Positions 8,753-17,964 of a stretch of 64,000 nt of DNA are shown here, in pieces; position 1 is the first letter of the stretch; each line of letters starts with the position of its first letter. The DNA is taken from NCBI RefSeq assembly GCF_900103615.1, contig NZ_FNGW01000009.1:1-64000 (forward strand), given 5' to 3'. A program made the position numbers and the translations under genes. The DNA is from Romboutsia lituseburensis DSM 797. GTDB lineage: Bacteria > Bacillota > Clostridia > Peptostreptococcales > Peptostreptococcaceae. The notes under the pieces were generated by a model. The model did not search any database and was not told the DNA's origin. It worked only from the letters and a program-made list of their open reading frames with translations.

Positions 8753-10099
8753 ATGAGAAAATATTTTGGAACTGATGGAGTAAGAGGCATAGCTAATACA
8801 GAGCTTACTTGCGATTTAGCATATAAATTAGGTAGAGCAGGCGGATTTGTTTTAGCTCAAGGGAAAGAAAAAGTTAAAGTAGTAGTAGGAAAAGATACAA
8901 GAATATCTGGAGATATGTTAGAAGCAGCTTTAACAGCAGGACTTATGTCTGTTGGATGTGATGTTATAACTGTTGGAGTAGTTCCAACACCTGCAGTAGC
9001 ATATCTAACAAAAAAATATGAAGCAGACTGTGGAGTTGTTATATCAGCATCTCATAATCCAGTAGAATATAATGGTATAAAATTCTTCAACAATGAAGGG
9101 TATAAGTTACCTGATGAAGTTGAATTAAATATAGAAGAATATATCGATAATATAGAAAAAGTAAATTACCATCCAGTAGGAGAAAAAGTTGGAAAAAGAA
9201 TACACATGCATGATGCACAAAGAGACTATATAGATTATTTAAAGTCTATAATAAATGTTGACTTTAAAGGGTTAAAAGTAGTTTTAGATTGTGCAAATGG
9301 AGCATCATATAAAGTTGCACCAATAGTATTTGATGAATTAGGTGCAAGTGTAATTACTATAAATAGTGAGCCAGATGGGAATAATATAAATGATAAGTGT
9401 GGGTCTACACATCCGCAAAAACTACAAGAAGCTGTTCTGGCGCACAAAGCTGATTTAGGTCTTGCATATGATGGTGATGCAGATAGATTAATTGCTGTCG
9501 ATGAAAATGGAAACATTGTTGATGGAGACCATATAATGATATTAAGTGCTATACATCTAAATAAGAAAAAAGAGTTAGCACAAGATACATTAGTAGTTAC
9601 AGTAATGAGTAATATAGGACTTACTATAGCAGCAAAAGAGCATGGTATAAAACTAGCTACAACTGCTGTAGGAGATAGATATGTATTAGAAGAAATGAAA
9701 GATAAAGGATACAACTTAGGTGGAGAACAGTCAGGCCACATGATATTCTTAGATTATAATACAACAGGTGATGGTGTTTTAAGTTCACTAGTACTTTCAA
9801 GAATAGTATTAGAAGAAAATAAAAAATTATCAAATCTTGCTGCAGTAATGACTCAATACCCACAAGTATTAGTTAATGCTAGAATAAAAAATGAGAATAA
9901 GAATAGATACATGGAGTATCCAGAAATAAAGAGTGAAATTGAAAGAATAGAAAGCTTATTAGATGGATGTGGAAGGGTACTAATAAGACCATCAGGCACA
10001 GAACCATTAGTAAGAGTTATGTTAGAGGGTAAAGAGGAAGGTCAAATAAAAGAATTAGCAACTAATTTAGCTAATCTTATACAAGAAAAACTATCGTAA
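8753..10099 (+). CDS. glmM: Phosphoglucosamine mutase GlmM
   Basis: Interconverts glucosamine-6-P and glucosamine-1-P for UDP-GlcNAc synthesis. The 448-residue protein shows YFGTDGVRG at the N terminus, the phosphoserine loop ISASHNPVEYNG (about residue 100), the metal loop DGDADR, the sugar loop GEQSGH and the phosphate-binding RPSGTEP near the C terminus. An in-frame ATG at 8735 lies upstream, but AAAGGAG at 8738-8744 fits ATG 8753. In many Firmicutes this gene follows cdaR directly, and CdaA can be regulated by GlmM. Confidence 0.97.
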   Translation: MRKYFGTDGVRGIANTELTCDLAYKLGRAGGFVLAQGKEKVKVVVGKDTRISGDMLEAALTAGLMSVGCDVITVGVVPTPAVAYLTKKYEADCGVVISASHNPVEYNGIKFFNNEGYKLPDEVELNIEEYIDNIEKVNYHPVGEKVGKRIHMHDAQRDYIDYLKSIINVDFKGLKVVLDCANGASYKVAPIVFDELGASVITINSEPDGNNINDKCGSTHPQKLQEAVLAHKADLGLAYDGDADRLIAVDENGNIVDGDHIMILSAIHLNKKKELAQDTLVVTVMSNIGLTIAAKEHGIKLATTAVGDRYVLEEMKDKGYNLGGEQSGHMIFLDYNTTGDGVLSSLVLSRIVLEENKKLSNLAAVMTQYPQVLVNARIKNENKNRYMEYPEIKSEIERIESLLDGCGRVLIRPSGTEPLVRVMLEGKEEGQIKELATNLANLIQEKLS

Positions 10100-10104
10100 T
10101 TTAA

Positions 10105-10138
10105 AAGTGGATACTAAAGACAATATTAGTATTCACTT
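10105..10138 (+). other. 13-bp hairpin between glmM and the glmS ribozyme
   Basis: AAGTGGATACTAA (10105-10117) pairs with TTAGTATTCACTT (10126-10138), with one G-U pair and an 8-nt loop. No U-run follows, so it is not a normal terminator. It ends four bases before the predicted ribozyme cleavage site and would become the 3' end of the cleaved glmM RNA. Confidence 0.75.
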
Positions 10139-10140
10139 AT

Positions 10141-10315
10141 AAGCGCCAGAACTTAGTAATTATGTAAGATAATTAAAGAAAAAGTACTGAGTTGACGAGG
10201 TCAGAGTTTATCGAATTATCGGCGGATGCTCTGCGGTGTATTTACCATCGTTAGAACTTGCTTAAAACATAGAAGTAATTCTGTGGACAAAGGGAAGTTT
10301 ATGTAAATATGACCT
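10141..10315 (+). ncRNA. glmS ribozyme/riboswitch
   Basis: Self-cleaving RNA that responds to glucosamine-6-phosphate and lowers glmS mRNA. The conserved 5' core AAGCGCCAGAACT is at 10141-10153, with cleavage expected between 10142 and 10143. GAGTTGACGAGG, TTTATCGAATTATCGGCGGATG and the 3' part GTGGACAAAGGGAAG...CCTAACTC follow. It sits directly upstream of glmS. The exact 3' boundary is approximate. Confidence 0.95.
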
Positions 10316-10362
10316 AACTCTAAAAATATATAAAATAATAATATTTTTAGGAGGAATTAAAT

Positions 10363-12192
10363 ATGTGTGGAATAGTTGGATATTTAGGACACAGACAAGC
10401 AACAGAAGTTTTAGTAGAAGGACTTTCAAAATTAGAGTACAGAGGATATGACTCTGCTGGTGTTGCAGTTAACACTGGAAATGAATTAGAAATAAGAAAG
10501 TTTAAAGGAAGATTAGCAATATTAGCTGAAGATTTAGAAAAAAATCCTATAAATGGTGGATTAGGTATAGGACATACTAGATGGGCAACTCATGGAGAAC
10601 CATCTGATGTTAATTCACATCCTCATTTCAATATGGATAGAACAATAGCTGTTGTTCACAATGGAATAATAGAAAACTATATGGAATTAAAAGAAGAATT
10701 ACAAGCTGAAGGTGTTGTATTCTTATCTCAAACAGATACAGAAGTAGTTGCTCATTTAGTAGATAAATACTATGAAGGAAACTTATTAGATGCTGTATAT
10801 AAAGCTACTGAAAGATTAAGAGGAGCATATGCATTAGGTGTTGTATGTAAAGACAACAATAATGAGTTAGTAGCTGTAAGAAAAGATAGTCCATTAGTTG
10901 TTGGTTTAGGTGAAGGTGAAAACTTTATAGCATCAGATATACCAGCAATATTAAAATATACTAGAAATGTATACTTCTTAGAAAACGGAGAATTTGTTCA
11001 CATGGTAGGAGACAAATTAACTGTATTAAATGAAAATAGAGAAGTCGTATCAAAAGAAGTAACAGAAATAACTTGGGATGTTGAAGCTGCATCTAAAGGT
11101 GGATATGAGCATTTCATGTTAAAAGAAATATATGAGCAACCAAATGGTGTTAAGGAAACATTAATAAGAAGATTAAATGATAATGGAGAAATCCAATTAG
11201 ATGATATAAAAATGACTAAGGAAGACTTAGAAAAAATAAATAAAGTATATATAGTAGCATGTGGTACTGCATATCATGCAGGCCTTGTAGGAAAATTTGC
11301 TATAGAAAAATTTGCTAAGATACCAGTAATAACTGATATAGCATCAGAATTCAGATACAGAGATCCATTTGTAGATGAAAATACTTTATTAATACTAGTA
11401 AGTCAATCAGGAGAAACAGCAGATACTTTAGCATCTTTAAGATATGCTAAAGAAAGAGGTGCTAGAATATTATCTGTAACTAACGTTGTAGGTTCTTCAA
11501 TAGCTAGAGAATCAGATGATGTATTCTACACATGGGCAGGACCAGAAATATCAGTTGCATCAACTAAGGCTTATACAACTCAATTAGTATCATTCTACAT
11601 GATAGCTTTAGATTTTGCTATAAAGAGAGGCACTATAACTAGAGAATTCTACAATGATATGATAGAGAAATTAAAAGAAATGCCTGAAAAAGTAGAAAAA
11701 GCTTTAGAACAAGAAACTTATATAAAAGAAGATGTTGCTAAGACTTTAAAAGAAGCAAGTAGCTCATTCTATTTAGGTAGAGGATTAGATTACAACTTAG
11801 CTATGGAAGGTGCTTTAAAGATAAAAGAAATATCTTATATACATGCAGAAGCATTTGCTGCTGGAGAATTAAAGCATGGAACAATAGCATTAATAGAAAA
11901 AGGAACTCCAGTAATAGCAATAGCTACTCAAGAAGAGCTATTTGAAAAAATGGTATCTAATATGGAAGAAGTTAAAGCTAGAGGAGCATATGTTATAGCT
12001 GTTGCTCAAGAAAAGAACAAAGAGGTAGAAAAAGCTGCTGATAAGGTAATATATATACCAAACGTAGATGATATATTATCAAGTATATTAACAGTTTTAC
12101 CACTTCAATTATTATCTTACTATGTTGCAGTTGAAAGAGGTTGTGATGTAGATAAGCCAAGAAACTTAGCTAAATCAGTAACAGTTGAATAA
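10363..12192 (+). CDS. glmS: Glutamine-fructose-6-phosphate aminotransferase GlmS
   Basis: First enzyme of amino-sugar synthesis: fructose-6-P plus glutamine gives glucosamine-6-P. The 609-residue protein has the N-terminal nucleophile Cys2 (MCGIVGY), the glutaminase domain, two SIS domains (SQSGETADT and SSSFYLGRG) and the conserved C terminus LAKSVTVE. RBS AGGAGG. Expression is controlled by the ribozyme just upstream; no separate promoter is evident between glmM and glmS. Confidence 0.98.
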   Translation: MCGIVGYLGHRQATEVLVEGLSKLEYRGYDSAGVAVNTGNELEIRKFKGRLAILAEDLEKNPINGGLGIGHTRWATHGEPSDVNSHPHFNMDRTIAVVHNGIIENYMELKEELQAEGVVFLSQTDTEVVAHLVDKYYEGNLLDAVYKATERLRGAYALGVVCKDNNNELVAVRKDSPLVVGLGEGENFIASDIPAILKYTRNVYFLENGEFVHMVGDKLTVLNENREVVSKEVTEITWDVEAASKGGYEHFMLKEIYEQPNGVKETLIRRLNDNGEIQLDDIKMTKEDLEKINKVYIVACGTAYHAGLVGKFAIEKFAKIPVITDIASEFRYRDPFVDENTLLILVSQSGETADTLASLRYAKERGARILSVTNVVGSSIARESDDVFYTWAGPEISVASTKAYTTQLVSFYMIALDFAIKRGTITREFYNDMIEKLKEMPEKVEKALEQETYIKEDVAKTLKEASSSFYLGRGLDYNLAMEGALKIKEISYIHAEAFAAGELKHGTIALIEKGTPVIAIATQEELFEKMVSNMEEVKARGAYVIAVAQEKNKEVEKAADKVIYIPNVDDILSSILTVLPLQLLSYYVAVERGCDVDKPRNLAKSVTVE

Positions 12193-12205
12193 TAAATATA
12201 GAAAT

Positions 12206-12238
12206 TATAGCCATGCATTTTTAATGCATGGCTTATTT
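12206..12238 (+). terminator. Terminator after glmS
   Basis: AGCCATGCAT and ATGCATGGCT form a hairpin followed by TATTT, a short imperfect U-run. Confidence 0.75.
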
Positions 12239-12399
12239 GAATTATAAATATTAAGAATAAATCACTATTTAATCATTAAAAAAAGTAATGATATCCATAA
12301 AAATATACAATATATAGAATTCATAAATTTGATAGATGGTTATTATTAAGTATGATAACCTATAAATATATACATATATTGGAAAAGGGTGAGAATGTG

Positions 12400-13269
12400 A
12401 TGATAAGCAAACAAGAAATAGCAAATTTAAAATCAGAAGGTATACTGGCTCAAAAGCAAGAAGGATATTTTTCAATTAGAATTTTAAGCAGGGCAGGGAA
12501 TTTTACAGCAGAACAACTAACAGAACTAGCTAGATTGTCGCAAAAATATGGCAAAGGATACTTAGGAGTTACAACTAGATTAGCAGTAGAAATACCTTGG
12601 ATAAAGTATGAGGATATTGATAATATAAAAATTGATTTAAAAGATGCTAATTTAGCTCATGGGGGAACTGGAAAAAAAGTTAGACCACTAGTCGCATGTA
12701 AAGGAACTGTATGTCAACATGGGATTTATGATACTCAAGATTTATGTGGAAAGTTACATGATGAATACTTTGCATATGACTTGCCAGCAAAAACTAAAAT
12801 AACATTGGTTGGCTGTCCAAACAATTGTGCGAAAGCGAACACAAATGATATAGGAATAGTCGGTCAAGTTTATGTAGAGTTCGATGAAGATAAATGCAAA
12901 AATTGCGGTTTATGTACTAAATCATGCAGACAAAAATCTGTAAAGCTTGTTGATAAAAAGCTAGTTTGGAATAAAGGTGAATGTGTAAACTGTGGAAAAT
13001 GTGCACAAGTTTGTCCGTTCGGTGCAATGGAAGTTAAAGAAAAGGGTATGGCCATATATCTTGGAGGAAGAATGGGTAGAGGTTATAGATTTGGTGATAG
13101 ATTAAGTAATTTATACCAAGAAGATGAAATCATAGAAACAGTTCAAGATATATTAGAAACTTATAAAGACTTAGCAAATCCAGAAGAAAGAATCTGTAAG
13201 GTTATAGATAGACTAGGTATAGAAAAATTTGAAAAAGAATTATTAAGTAAAAAAAATCATAATATATAA
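12400..13269 (+). CDS. AsrC-like Fe-S protein (nitrite/sulfite reductase fold plus two ferredoxin clusters)
   Basis: The 289-residue protein resembles anaerobic sulfite reductase subunit C. Residues ~10-70 look like the ferredoxin-like half domain of nitrite/sulfite reductases (SIRILSRAGNFTAEQL). The siroheme/4Fe-4S motif follows as CKGTVC and GCPNNCAKA, then two 4Fe-4S motifs CKNCGLCTKSC and CVNCGKCAQVCP. No asrA or asrB neighbour exists here, so the redox partner and substrate are unknown. GGGTGAG is 6 bp before ATG 12400; the in-frame GTG at 12397 and ATG at 12352 fit less well. Confidence 0.85.
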   Translation: MISKQEIANLKSEGILAQKQEGYFSIRILSRAGNFTAEQLTELARLSQKYGKGYLGVTTRLAVEIPWIKYEDIDNIKIDLKDANLAHGGTGKKVRPLVACKGTVCQHGIYDTQDLCGKLHDEYFAYDLPAKTKITLVGCPNNCAKANTNDIGIVGQVYVEFDEDKCKNCGLCTKSCRQKSVKLVDKKLVWNKGECVNCGKCAQVCPFGAMEVKEKGMAIYLGGRMGRGYRFGDRLSNLYQEDEIIETVQDILETYKDLANPEERICKVIDRLGIEKFEKELLSKKNHNI

Positions 13270-13361
13270 AATTTAATACTACTACAATAGAGAGTATATC
13301 CTTCTTAAATTTGTCAATAATTCAGTTATGAATACGATATAATTTAAGGGGGACTTTTTTT

Positions 13362-14099
13362 ATGAAAACATTCAAAATAATAATAAGTTTTATAGTACTT
13401 ATGTTAATGGGAATGCTAATATCTTATGCGGATATAAAATCTAATAATGAATATTACAAGTTAATAGAAACTTTCAACAATACACAAGCAAATTTTAAGT
13501 TTTATAATATAAAAGCAAATGCAGTCATAGATTATAATATATCTAAAACTCAAATGAGGGATATTTGTATAGAAATCGTTAATAATTTAGGTTTAGAAGA
13601 AAGTAATATTAAGTGGGAAGAAAGTAAAAATAAACAGGAAAATCAAATTTATGCACAGATAAAATCTGATGAGAGAAATGTTTCCATAATTTGCATTAAG
13701 AAAAATGAAAAAGAGTCATATGTAATAGTTGACATATTAGAGAATAAAGTATATAAAAGTATAGTGGACATTTATACGATTCTTGAGGGGACTTTAAAGA
13801 AGCATACACCTCAGGTTGATATAAATACATGTATATCAGGAGAGTACACAAAAAAGTTACAAATAAATAAATATGATGATATTTTAGACAAAATATTATA
13901 TAATATGAATGCTGAAGAAATAGATAGAATTGAGGAAGAGAATTTTGTCTCAATAACAGCGTATAGCAAGATTTTAAGCGAAAATTATTTAGAATATTTA
14001 GGAAATAAGATTAATTTGAATATAGGGATGAGGTATAGCGAAGATGAAGATAAAACTCTTATATACATCGCTACACCAATCATAAAATTAGATTATTAA
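13362..14099 (+). CDS. ywmB: YwmB family protein
   Basis: Function unknown. The 245-residue protein starts with a hydrophobic segment that looks like a signal peptide or anchor (residues ~5-23), then a YwmB-like (TATA-box-binding-fold, DUF1779) region. Assignment leans on its place just before murA and spoIID, as in Bacillus subtilis (ywmB-murAA-spoIID). SD AAGGGGG. Sequence similarity in this family is low, so confidence is moderate. Confidence 0.78.
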   Translation: MKTFKIIISFIVLMLMGMLISYADIKSNNEYYKLIETFNNTQANFKFYNIKANAVIDYNISKTQMRDICIEIVNNLGLEESNIKWEESKNKQENQIYAQIKSDERNVSIICIKKNEKESYVIVDILENKVYKSIVDIYTILEGTLKKHTPQVDINTCISGEYTKKLQINKYDDILDKILYNMNAEEIDRIEEENFVSITAYSKILSENYLEYLGNKINLNIGMRYSEDEDKTLIYIATPIIKLDY

Positions 14100-14121
14100 T
14101 GAACGAGGAGAGATTAGTAAG

Positions 14122-15378
14122 ATGCCAAAAATATTAGTAAAGAAGAGTAATCCACTTAAAGGTAGTGTTAAAATAGATGGAGCAAAAAATGCAGTATTAC
14201 CAATAATAGCAGCGACTTTATTAGCAAATGGAAAATCAACATTAAGAGGAGTTCCTAACTTAAGAGATGTACACGTTATATCAGATTTATTAAGACATGT
14301 AGGGGCAGAAGTAGAGTATAAAGACAATACATTAACAGTAGATGCTAGTAATATAACTACTTGCGAAGCACCATATGAATTAGTTAGAAAAATGAGAGCG
14401 TCTTTCTTAGTAATGGGGCCATTACTTGCAAGATTCAAGCACACTAAGATATCTATGCCAGGAGGATGTGCTATAGGAACAAGACCTATAGATTTACATT
14501 TAAAAGGATTCAAATATTTAGGTGCTACAGTAGAAATGGATCATGGATTTGTAGAAGCTACAACTAAGAAATTAACAGGAGCTAAACTATACTTAGATTT
14601 CCCATCAGTTGGAGCAACTGAAAATATAATGATGGCAGCTGCACTTGCAGAGGGAACTACTATAATAGAAAATGCTGCAGAAGAGCCAGAAATAGTAGAT
14701 TTAGCTAACTTCTTAAATGAAATGGGAGCTAATATAAAAGGTGCAGGAACTAACACTATAAAAATACAAGGTGTTGAGGAATTAAAAGGTGCAGAGCATA
14801 ACGTAATACCTGATAGAATAGAAGCAGCAACTTATATGGTTGCAGCAGCTATGACTAAAGGTGATATAGTTATAGAAAATGTAATAATGGAACATTTAAA
14901 ACCAGTAGTAGCAAAATTAAAAGAAGCTGGTTGTGAAATAATAGAGATGGAAAATGATTCGGTAAGAGTTATAGGACCAGAAGTATTAAAGCCAATTGAT
15001 ATAAAAACTTTACCACATCCAGGATTCCCTACGGATGTTCAAGCTCAGTTTATGGCTATGCTTACAATAGCAAATGGATCGGGAGTTGTTACAGAAACTG
15101 TGTTTGAAAATAGATTTATGCATGTTGCTGAGTTCAATAGAATGGGAGCTAACATAAAAATAGAAGGTAAAAGTGCTGTAGTTAATGGTGTAAGTAAGTT
15201 ACATGGAGCTAAAGTTAACGCAACAGATTTAAGAGCAGGAGCTGCCCTTATATTATGTGGTCTTATGGCTGAAGGAGAAACTCAAATAGGAGAGATATAT
15301 CACATACAAAGAGGTTATGTTGATATAGATAAGAAGATAACTGCATTAGGTGGAAATATAAAGATAGTAGAAGATTAA
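14122..15378 (+). CDS. murA: UDP-N-acetylglucosamine 1-carboxyvinyltransferase MurA
   Basis: First committed step of peptidoglycan synthesis, PEP transfer to UDP-GlcNAc. The 418-residue protein has KNAVLPI at residues ~22-28 and the catalytic cysteine, residue 116, in [12 protein letters not shown]. Because Cys rather than Asp is at this position, the enzyme should be fosfomycin-sensitive. RBS GAGGAG. It sits in the ywmB-murA-spoIID order conserved among spore formers. Confidence 0.97.
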   Translation: MPKILVKKSNPLKGSVKIDGAKNAVLPIIAATLLANGKSTLRGVPNLRDVHVISDLLRHVGAEVEYKDNTLTVDASNITTCEAPYELVRKMRASFLVMGPLLARFKHTKISMPGGCAIGTRPIDLHLKGFKYLGATVEMDHGFVEATTKKLTGAKLYLDFPSVGATENIMMAAALAEGTTIIENAAEEPEIVDLANFLNEMGANIKGAGTNTIKIQGVEELKGAEHNVIPDRIEAATYMVAAAMTKGDIVIENVIMEHLKPVVAKLKEAGCEIIEMENDSVRVIGPEVLKPIDIKTLPHPGFPTDVQAQFMAMLTIANGSGVVTETVFENRFMHVAEFNRMGANIKIEGKSAVVNGVSKLHGAKVNATDLRAGAALILCGLMAEGETQIGEIYHIQRGYVDIDKKITALGGNIKIVED

Positions 15379-15457
15379 TAACAAAAATACTAGTCTAAAA
15401 CAACAGGGTTGTTCATATACTTTAAGGACAAAGATTTAAACTAAGGAGGAAAAGTAT

Positions 15458-16495
15458 ATGAAGAACCCTTTAGCTGTTTTAGCAACAATAGTAGCGTGCT
15501 CTATAAGTATACCAATATTAATAAGTGTAGTATCTTATGATGATATAGAAGCAACACCTAAGGTAGATTCAAAACCTATTGTACAAACAATAAAGAAAAA
15601 AACAAAACAAATAGCAAATTATGAAACAGTAGATAAAAAATCACCAGTAATAAATGTTTATAATCATAACTTAGGCAAAGTACAACAAATGGATATTGAA
15701 GAATATTTATGTGGTGTATTAGCAGGAGAAATGTCAGCAGAGTTTAATTTAGAAGCGTTAAAAGCTCAAGCTGTAGCAGCTAGAACTTTTGTTATGTACA
15801 AAGAAGACCAAGGTAAACAAAGCAAACATCCAAATGCAGTAGTTTGTACAGACTTTAAGCATTGTCAGGAGTATAAAAGTTATGAATATTTAAAGAAAAA
15901 AAATGGTGAGAAATGGATGCAAAATTCTTACTCTAAAATACAACAAGCAGTTAAAGAAACAAAAGGTCAGATTATAACGTATAATAATAAGCCTATACTT
16001 ACGTTATATTTTTCAACATCAGCAGGAAAAACAGAAAACAGTGAAGAAGTATTCGCACAGTCTTATCCATATTTAAAATCAGTTGACAGCCCATATGATA
16101 AAAACTATTCTCCAAAATACACATCAGCATTAAAAATGAGTAATAAAGATTTTGTACATGCATTTAAGGTAGGATATAGCGATATTCAACTTAGTGAAAA
16201 TAACTTGAGTAATCAGGTTAAAATAATAGATAAAAGCAATGGTGGATCTGTAGAAAATATTAAAGTAGGTAATAAGCAGATAAAAGGTACAGATGTAAGA
16301 AAGATTTTAAACCTTAATTCAGCTAATTTTGACTTATCATTTAAAGATAGCTATGTAGATATATCTGTTAAGGGATATGGACATGGTGTTGGAATGAGTC
16401 AATGGGGAGCAGAAGGTATGGCACAAGAGGGTTATAAATACTATGAAATTTTATCTCACTACTATACAGGAACAACAATAAAAGATTTATATTAA
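15458..16495 (+). CDS. spoIID: Stage II sporulation protein D, peptidoglycan lytic transglycosylase
   Basis: Cuts glycan strands during forespore engulfment, working with SpoIIM and SpoIIP in the mother cell. The 345-residue protein has an N-terminal membrane anchor (residues ~5-25). The SpoIID core includes LAGEMSAEFNLEALKAQAVA, in which Glu91 corresponds to the catalytic glutamate, and ends with GYGHGVGMSQWGA. RBS TAAGGAGG. Expected control is by sigma-E; I could not place a convincing sigma-E promoter. Confidence 0.96.
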   Translation: MKNPLAVLATIVACSISIPILISVVSYDDIEATPKVDSKPIVQTIKKKTKQIANYETVDKKSPVINVYNHNLGKVQQMDIEEYLCGVLAGEMSAEFNLEALKAQAVAARTFVMYKEDQGKQSKHPNAVVCTDFKHCQEYKSYEYLKKKNGEKWMQNSYSKIQQAVKETKGQIITYNNKPILTLYFSTSAGKTENSEEVFAQSYPYLKSVDSPYDKNYSPKYTSALKMSNKDFVHAFKVGYSDIQLSENNLSNQVKIIDKSNGGSVENIKVGNKQIKGTDVRKILNLNSANFDLSFKDSYVDISVKGYGHGVGMSQWGAEGMAQEGYKYYEILSHYYTGTTIKDLY

Positions 16496-16500
16496 AAAGT

Positions 16501-16544
16501 AAAACTCTATAATCTATTTACTAATTAAGATTATAGGGTTTTTT
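16501..16544 (+). terminator. Terminator after spoIID
   Basis: CTATAATCT and AGATTATAG form a hairpin followed by a T-rich run. A second weaker repeat (AAAAAAGTC at 16612-16620 with GACTTTTTT) lies downstream. Confidence 0.8.
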
Positions 16545-16788
16545 ATAATACTTAGAAAATTATACTTATATTAAAATTAAAGATAATTATAATTTGCGTA
16601 TATGTATTTCAAAAAAAGTCAGCCTTATAAAATCTTCAAGGAAGACTTTTTTATTTTGTAAATTTATATAAAAATACATTAAATAGCCAGTATTTATCCA
16701 AATATTATTTATAAAAAATATACAAAATTGTATAAAAATAGAAATTAGGACAACAATATAAATACATAAATATATTTGGAGGTGCTGT

Positions 16789-17472
16789 ATGAAGAAAAAG
16801 CTATTAGAAAAAGATGGTTTTTATCTAGCATTGTTTGCATGTGTTTGCTTAGTAGCTGTTGGCGGAGTTTGGTTTACAAAAAATAATGTAGATGAATTAG
16901 CTTCTAATAACGGATTTGTAAATAAGACTGATGAAAGTAAAAATGATGATGAAGTAAATTTAATACAAAAAGATAATGACGCTGCTGTTCCTACAACAAC
17001 AGAATCAAAAGATAACCTAGAAAAAGCTAAAGCTAAAGAAAAAGAGCAACAAGCAAATAAAAAGGAAGAATCGAAACTTAGTTTTTTAGGTGAAAAGGTA
17101 GTCAGAGAATATTCTGATAAAGAACCTAGTTACTCAAAAACACTAAACTTATGGGAAGTACATAAAGGTTTAGACGTTAGTACATTAAAAGGTCAAGAAA
17201 TAAAATCTTTATTAGATGGAAAAATTGTAGATGTATTTAAAGATGATGAACATGGTATGTCAGTAAAAGTTAAAAGTAATAATGATATTACTGTAGTTTA
17301 TTCTAATTTAAGTGAAAAAATAAATGTTAAAAAAGATCAACAAGTTAAAGTAGGGCAAGCTCTAGGTACAGTTGGTAACACTTCTATGGTAGAAGGAAAA
17401 GATGGTCAACACGTACATATAGAAGCATATAAGGGAAATAGCTCTATGAATCCTATGAGCTTAATTAAATAA
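16789..17472 (+). CDS. spoIIQ: SpoIIQ, LytM-domain forespore protein
   Basis: Forespore half of the SpoIIQ-SpoIIIAH channel that joins forespore and mother cell during engulfment. The 227-residue protein has one N-terminal membrane segment (residues ~11-29), a charged Lys/Glu/Ala-rich linker and a LytM/M23 domain. All usual zinc ligands appear: His125 and Asp129 (HKGLD) and His208/His210 (HVH). The B. subtilis protein lost this site, whereas the C. difficile one keeps it. RBS GGAGGTG. Sigma-F control is expected. Confidence 0.92.
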   Translation: MKKKLLEKDGFYLALFACVCLVAVGGVWFTKNNVDELASNNGFVNKTDESKNDDEVNLIQKDNDAAVPTTTESKDNLEKAKAKEKEQQANKKEESKLSFLGEKVVREYSDKEPSYSKTLNLWEVHKGLDVSTLKGQEIKSLLDGKIVDVFKDDEHGMSVKVKSNNDITVVYSNLSEKINVKKDQQVKVGQALGTVGNTSMVEGKDGQHVHIEAYKGNSSMNPMSLIK

Positions 17473-17480
17473 AAATAATT

Positions 17481-17518
17481 AGACTTAATCAAATTTGGTT
17501 AAGTCTGTTATATTTTTT
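17481..17518 (+). terminator. Terminator after spoIIQ
   Basis: AGACTTAA and TTAAGTCT form a hairpin with a 10-nt loop, followed by TTATATTTTTT. Confidence 0.85.
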
Positions 17519-17524
17519 GAAATT

Positions 17525-17557
17525 CTCACATATATATGATTAAGGCTAGTATGTGAG
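17525..17557 (+). promoter_or_regulatory. 8-bp inverted repeat reaching the spoIIID ribosome binding site
   Basis: CTCACATA (17525-17532) and TATGTGAG (17550-17557) are perfect inverted copies 17 bp apart. The second arm runs into the SD GAGGAGGGG. It may be an operator or, if transcribed, an RNA hairpin next to the SD. This is inference. Confidence 0.5.
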
Positions 17558-17568
17558 GAGGGGAAGTT

Positions 17569-17835
17569 TTGAGATCTCATATAGAGGAACGAGCAATCGT
17601 TGTAGCAAAATATATACTAGAAAAAAATACGACTGTGCGTCAAACAGCGAAAACATTTGGAGTGAGTAAAAGTACTATTCACAAAGATGTAACAGAACGA
17701 TTAGAAGAAATAAATCCATCTTTAGCTAAAGAAGTTAAAATGGTTTTAGAAAAGAATAAATCTGAAAGACACATAAGAGGAGGCATGGCTACTAAGCTTA
17801 AATATGAGAAAGATATTAAAAAAGATGTAGGTTAA
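17569..17835 (+). CDS. spoIIID: SpoIIID, mother-cell sporulation regulator
   Basis: DNA-binding regulator of late sigma-E and early sigma-K genes in the mother cell. The 88-residue protein has the helix-turn-helix TFGVSKSTIHKDVTERL in the middle and the conserved basic tail RHIRGGMATKLKY. Translation starts at TTG 17569 with a strong SD AGGAGGGG six bases upstream; no ATG is available. The stop codon lies inside a terminator hairpin, so spoIIID transcription probably ends before mreB. Confidence 0.95.
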   Translation: MRSHIEERAIVVAKYILEKNTTVRQTAKTFGVSKSTIHKDVTERLEEINPSLAKEVKMVLEKNKSERHIRGGMATKLKYEKDIKKDVG

Positions 17836-17852
17836 AACCTGCATCTTTTTTA
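17818..17852 (+). terminator. Terminator overlapping the spoIIID stop codon
   Basis: AAAAAAGATGTAGGTT and AACCTGCATCTTTTTT form a hairpin with a T-run. The stop codon TAA (17833-17835) lies in its loop. Confidence 0.9.
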
Positions 17853-17964
17853 ATATTGTTCTTGACTAAAACTCTGTTTTTGTATATTTTGTATTATAGG
17901 AGTGTTTTGCAAAAAAATAATGAATCGTTTAAATATAAAATATGAAACAAAAGGAGTTGTAAAA

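Noticed and set aside
16730-16760. Sigma-F-like promoter before spoIIQ
   Set aside because: GTATA and GGACAACAAT are there, but only 13 bp apart, too short for the consensus; left unassigned.
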